Assembly (NCBI RefSeq): GCF_029227915.1
Contig: NC_079880.1
Span: 31,925,501 to 31,989,500, forward strand
Source of the DNA: Hydractinia symbiolongicarpus
Taxonomy: Eukaryota > Cnidaria > Hydrozoa > Anthoathecata > Hydractiniidae
Length of the DNA: 64,000 nt
Reading direction: 5' to 3'
Notes under the pieces: model-generated
The model's database searches: none
Told to the model about the DNA's origin: nothing
Seen by the model: the letters and a program-made list of their open reading frames with translations, nothing else
Shown here: piece by piece, positions 61,741 to 64,000 of the stretch
Layout: each line of letters opens with the position of its first letter
Position numbering within the stretch: the first letter of the stretch is position 1
Position numbers and translations under genes: made by a program

Positions 61741-64000
61741 CTTTAGAACATCGTCAACTACATGCACAGGCCTCTAAAGGTTACAATATGCTTCTTACAT
61801 GCCTAATAAAACCCTTACACGTAATTCCCCCGCTTCAACGTGCTTGTTCAGGTTACCATTGGTCTAGTCCTTCCACTCTCAATGGGCTACAAGGTCATAA
61901 GTCGTTTTCCCTGGCACCATGGCTTTAGAACGCCGTCAACTACATGCACAGGCCTCTAAAGGTTACAATATGCTTCTCACATGCCTAATAAAGGCCTTAC
62001 GTGTAAATCACGTGTTTCCATGCTCTTGCACAGACTTCTAAAGGCCGTAATATGGCCTTTTGCCGCCTAATAAACGTTTAGCACGTAAATCCCCCGGTTC
62101 CACGTGGTTGTGCAAGTTACCATTGGTGTAGTCCTTCCATTCTCCATGGACTGCGACGTCCTAAGCCGTTTTCCCCACCGCCATGGCTTTAGAACGCCGT
62201 CAACTACATGCACAGGCCACTAAAGCTTGTGATATGGGCTTTTGCGGCCTAATAAAGGCGATACACGAGAATCACGTGGTTCCACGAGGTTTGGCAGGTT
62301 ACCATTGGTCTAATCCTTCCACTCTCCATGGACTGCGACGTTCTAAGTCGTTTTCCCCGGCGCCATGGCTTTAGAACATCGTCAACTACATGCACAGGCC
62401 TCTAAAAGCCGTAGTATGGTGTTTTGTTGCCTAATAAAGGCCTTACGTGTAAATCACGTGTTTCCACGTTCTTGCGCAGGTTACCATTGGTCTAATTCTT
62501 CCACTCTCCATGGACTGCAACGTCCTAAGTCGTTTTCCCCAGCGCCATTGCTTTAGAACATCGTCAACTACATGCACAGGCCTCTAAAGGTTACAATATG
62601 CTTCTTACATGCCTAATAAAACCCTTACACGTAATTCCCCCGCTTCCACGTGCTTGTGCAGGTTACCATTGGTCTAGTCCTTCCACTCTCAATGGGCTAC
62701 AAGGTCATAAGTCGATTTCCCTGGTACCATGGCTTTAGAACGCCGTCAACTACATGCACAGGCCTCTAAAGGTTACAATATGCTTCTCACATGCCTAATA
62801 AAGGCTTTACGTGTAAATCACGTGTTTCCATGCTCTTGCACAGGTTACCATTGGTCTAGTCCTTCTACTCTCAATGGACTACGACGTCTTAAGTCGTTTT
62901 CCTCAGAGCCATGGGTTTAGAACGCCGTCAACTACATGCACAGGCCTCTAAAGGCCATAATATGGCCTTTTTCCGCCTATTAAAGGCCTTACACGTAAAT
63001 CACGTGTTTCCACGCGCTTGCACAGGTTACCATTTTTCTAGTCCATCCTTCCTACATGGACTACGACGTCTTAAGTCGTTTTCGCCAGAGCCATGGGTTT
63101 AGAACGCCGTCAACTACATGCACATGAATCTAGAGACCGTAATATGGCCTTTTGTTGCCTAATAAAGGCTTAGCACGTAGATCACGTGGTTCTACGTGCA
63201 TGTGCAGGTTACCATTGGTCTACTCCTTCCACTCTCAATGGACTACTGTATCCTAAGTCATTTTCTTTGGCACCATGGCTTTACAACGTCGTCAACTACA
63301 TGCACAGGCCTCTAAAGGCTGTAATATGGCTTTTTGCCGGCTAATAAAGGCCTTACGCGTAAATTAGGTGCTCCCAGGTTCTTGCGCGGGTTACCATTGG
63401 TCTAGTCCTTCCACTCTCCATGGAGTGCGACGTCCTAAGTCGTTTTCCGCAGCGCCATGGCTTTAGAACATCGTCAACTTTATGCCCAAGCCTCTAAATG
63501 TTGCATTATGCTTTTTACATGCCTAATAAAGGTTTGAAACGTAAATCACGTGGTTCTACGTGGCTGTGCTGGTTACCATTGGTCTACTCCTTTAACTCTC
63601 AATAGACTACTACGTCATAAGTCGTTTTCTTTGGCACCATGGCTTTAGAACGCCGTCAACTACATGCACAGACTTCTAAAGGCCGTAATATGGCCTTTTG
63701 CCGCCTAATAAACGTTTAGCACGTAAATCCCCCGGTTCCACGTGGTTGTGCAAGTTACCATTGGTGTAGTCCTTCCATTCTCCATGGACTGCGACGTCCT
63801 AAGCCGTTTTCCCCAGCGCCATGGCTTTAGAACGCCGTCAACTACATGCACAGGCCACTAAAGCTTGTGATATGGGCTTTTGCGGCCTAATAAAGGCGAT
63901 ACACGAGAATCACGTGGTTCCACGAGGGTTGGCAGGTTACCATTGGTCTAGTCTTTCCATTCTCCTTGGACTGCGACGTTCTAAGTCGTTTTCCCCAGCG
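61741..64000 (+). repeat. Third partial copy of the 22-monomer unit, to window end
   Basis: 62,560-63,490 matches 51,480-52,580 and 55,440-56,540 in order (starts 62,729 and 62,911 against 51,820 and 52,002, offset 10,909). From about 63,491 the series jumps to the CTTTTTACATGCC and AAAGGTTTGAAACG monomers seen near 53,300. The array runs off the end of the window inside a monomer, so its true extent is unknown. Confidence 0.88.
62027..62033 (+). repeat. Deletion junction at TGCACAG (100 bp lost)
   Basis: CTCTTGCACAG is followed by ACTTCTAAAGG, so the second TGCACAG of one monomer has been joined to the first TGCACAG of the next. The distance between the flanking starts (61,919 and 62,183) is 264 bp, exactly 100 less than two monomers. 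The two TGCACAG words lie 82 bp apart within a monomer, hence 100 bp across the boundary. Confidence 0.88.

Larger units (their letters stand above)
1..64000 (+). repeat. Satellite array, about 182-bp monomer, head-to-tail
   Basis: The whole window is one tandem repeat. The anchor ATGGCTTTAG (or a close variant) recurs about every 182 bp on the plus strand, for example at 127, 309, 491, 855, 1219, 1762, 1944 and 2126, and continues to the last line. I found no inverted monomer and no stretch that is not recognisably monomer. Most units are 182 bp. Others are 180, 181 or 183 bp, and a few carry larger deletions. CpG is frequent and base composition looks balanced by eye. Known satellites of this length are common at plant and animal centromeres and in heterochromatin, but the family is not one I recognise. 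Every stretch without a gene in this window is explained by this array. Confidence 0.97.

Noticed and set aside
1-64000. CRISPR array
   Set aside because: No spacer sequence; the repeat is continuous with a period near 182 bp, far longer than CRISPR repeats.
1-64000. Prokaryotic, viral or mobile-element content
   Set aside because: No long coding frame, terminal repeat, integrase-like or other protein similarity; everything is explained by the monomer.

Overview
The window is one uninterrupted array of satellite DNA. From base 1 to base 64,000 it consists of a tandem monomer of about 182 bp, always in the same head-to-tail orientation, roughly 350 copies in all. I see no gene, transposon, RNA gene, microsatellite or unique sequence anywhere in it. 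A eukaryotic chromosome is the only sensible source: monomer length near one nucleosome plus linker, higher-order structure, and a clean array of tens of kilobases. Centromeric, pericentromeric or another large heterochromatic block is the likely setting, but the sequence does not say which. I do not recognise the satellite family and cannot name the organism.

The many short open frames (mostly 63 residues, sometimes 83, 124, 164 or 185) are by-products of the repeat. The monomer length is 3n+2, so each frame runs off its monomer and stops at a TAG just inside the next one. Start codons are lost in many copies, and indels shift the frame freely. I call no CDS.

Layout. (1) 1-2,825: a nine-monomer unit of 1,635 bp, with 1,190 bp repeated without a visible difference. 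(2) 2,600-11,887: two copies of a 27-monomer segment at a spacing of 4,891 bp, with a three-monomer (546 bp) local amplification at the join. (3) 12,059-18,329: an eleven-monomer unit (1,988 bp) duplicated, followed by a recombined derivative. (4) 18,330-22,661: a clean tandem duplication of 2,166 bp. (5) 22,662-28,019: a nine-monomer unit (1,638 bp). (6) 28,020-31,849: a patchwork of pieces typical of other regions. (7) 31,850-48,300: nested duplications at spacings of 9,910, 10,988, 7,536, 3,452, 1,090 and 1,077 bp. (8) 48,084-51,419: partial copies at 2,725 and 1,635 bp. (9) 51,420-64,000: a 22-monomer unit (about 3,960 bp) with a third partial copy and several shortened monomers.

No single higher-order repeat dominates. 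Units of 2, 3, 5, 6, 9, 11, 12, 15, 19, 22 and 27 monomers coexist and overlap, and islands from one region sit inside another. This is what repeated unequal exchange and gene conversion in different registers would produce. Within the monomer the most interesting features are a near-perfect dyad built from two CACGTG cores, two mutually exclusive short hairpins, and a recurring set of gene-like signals (inverted CCAAT, strong-context ATG, AATAAA). Any function for these is inference. A published family, a binding protein or a transcript would have to be shown by search or experiment.
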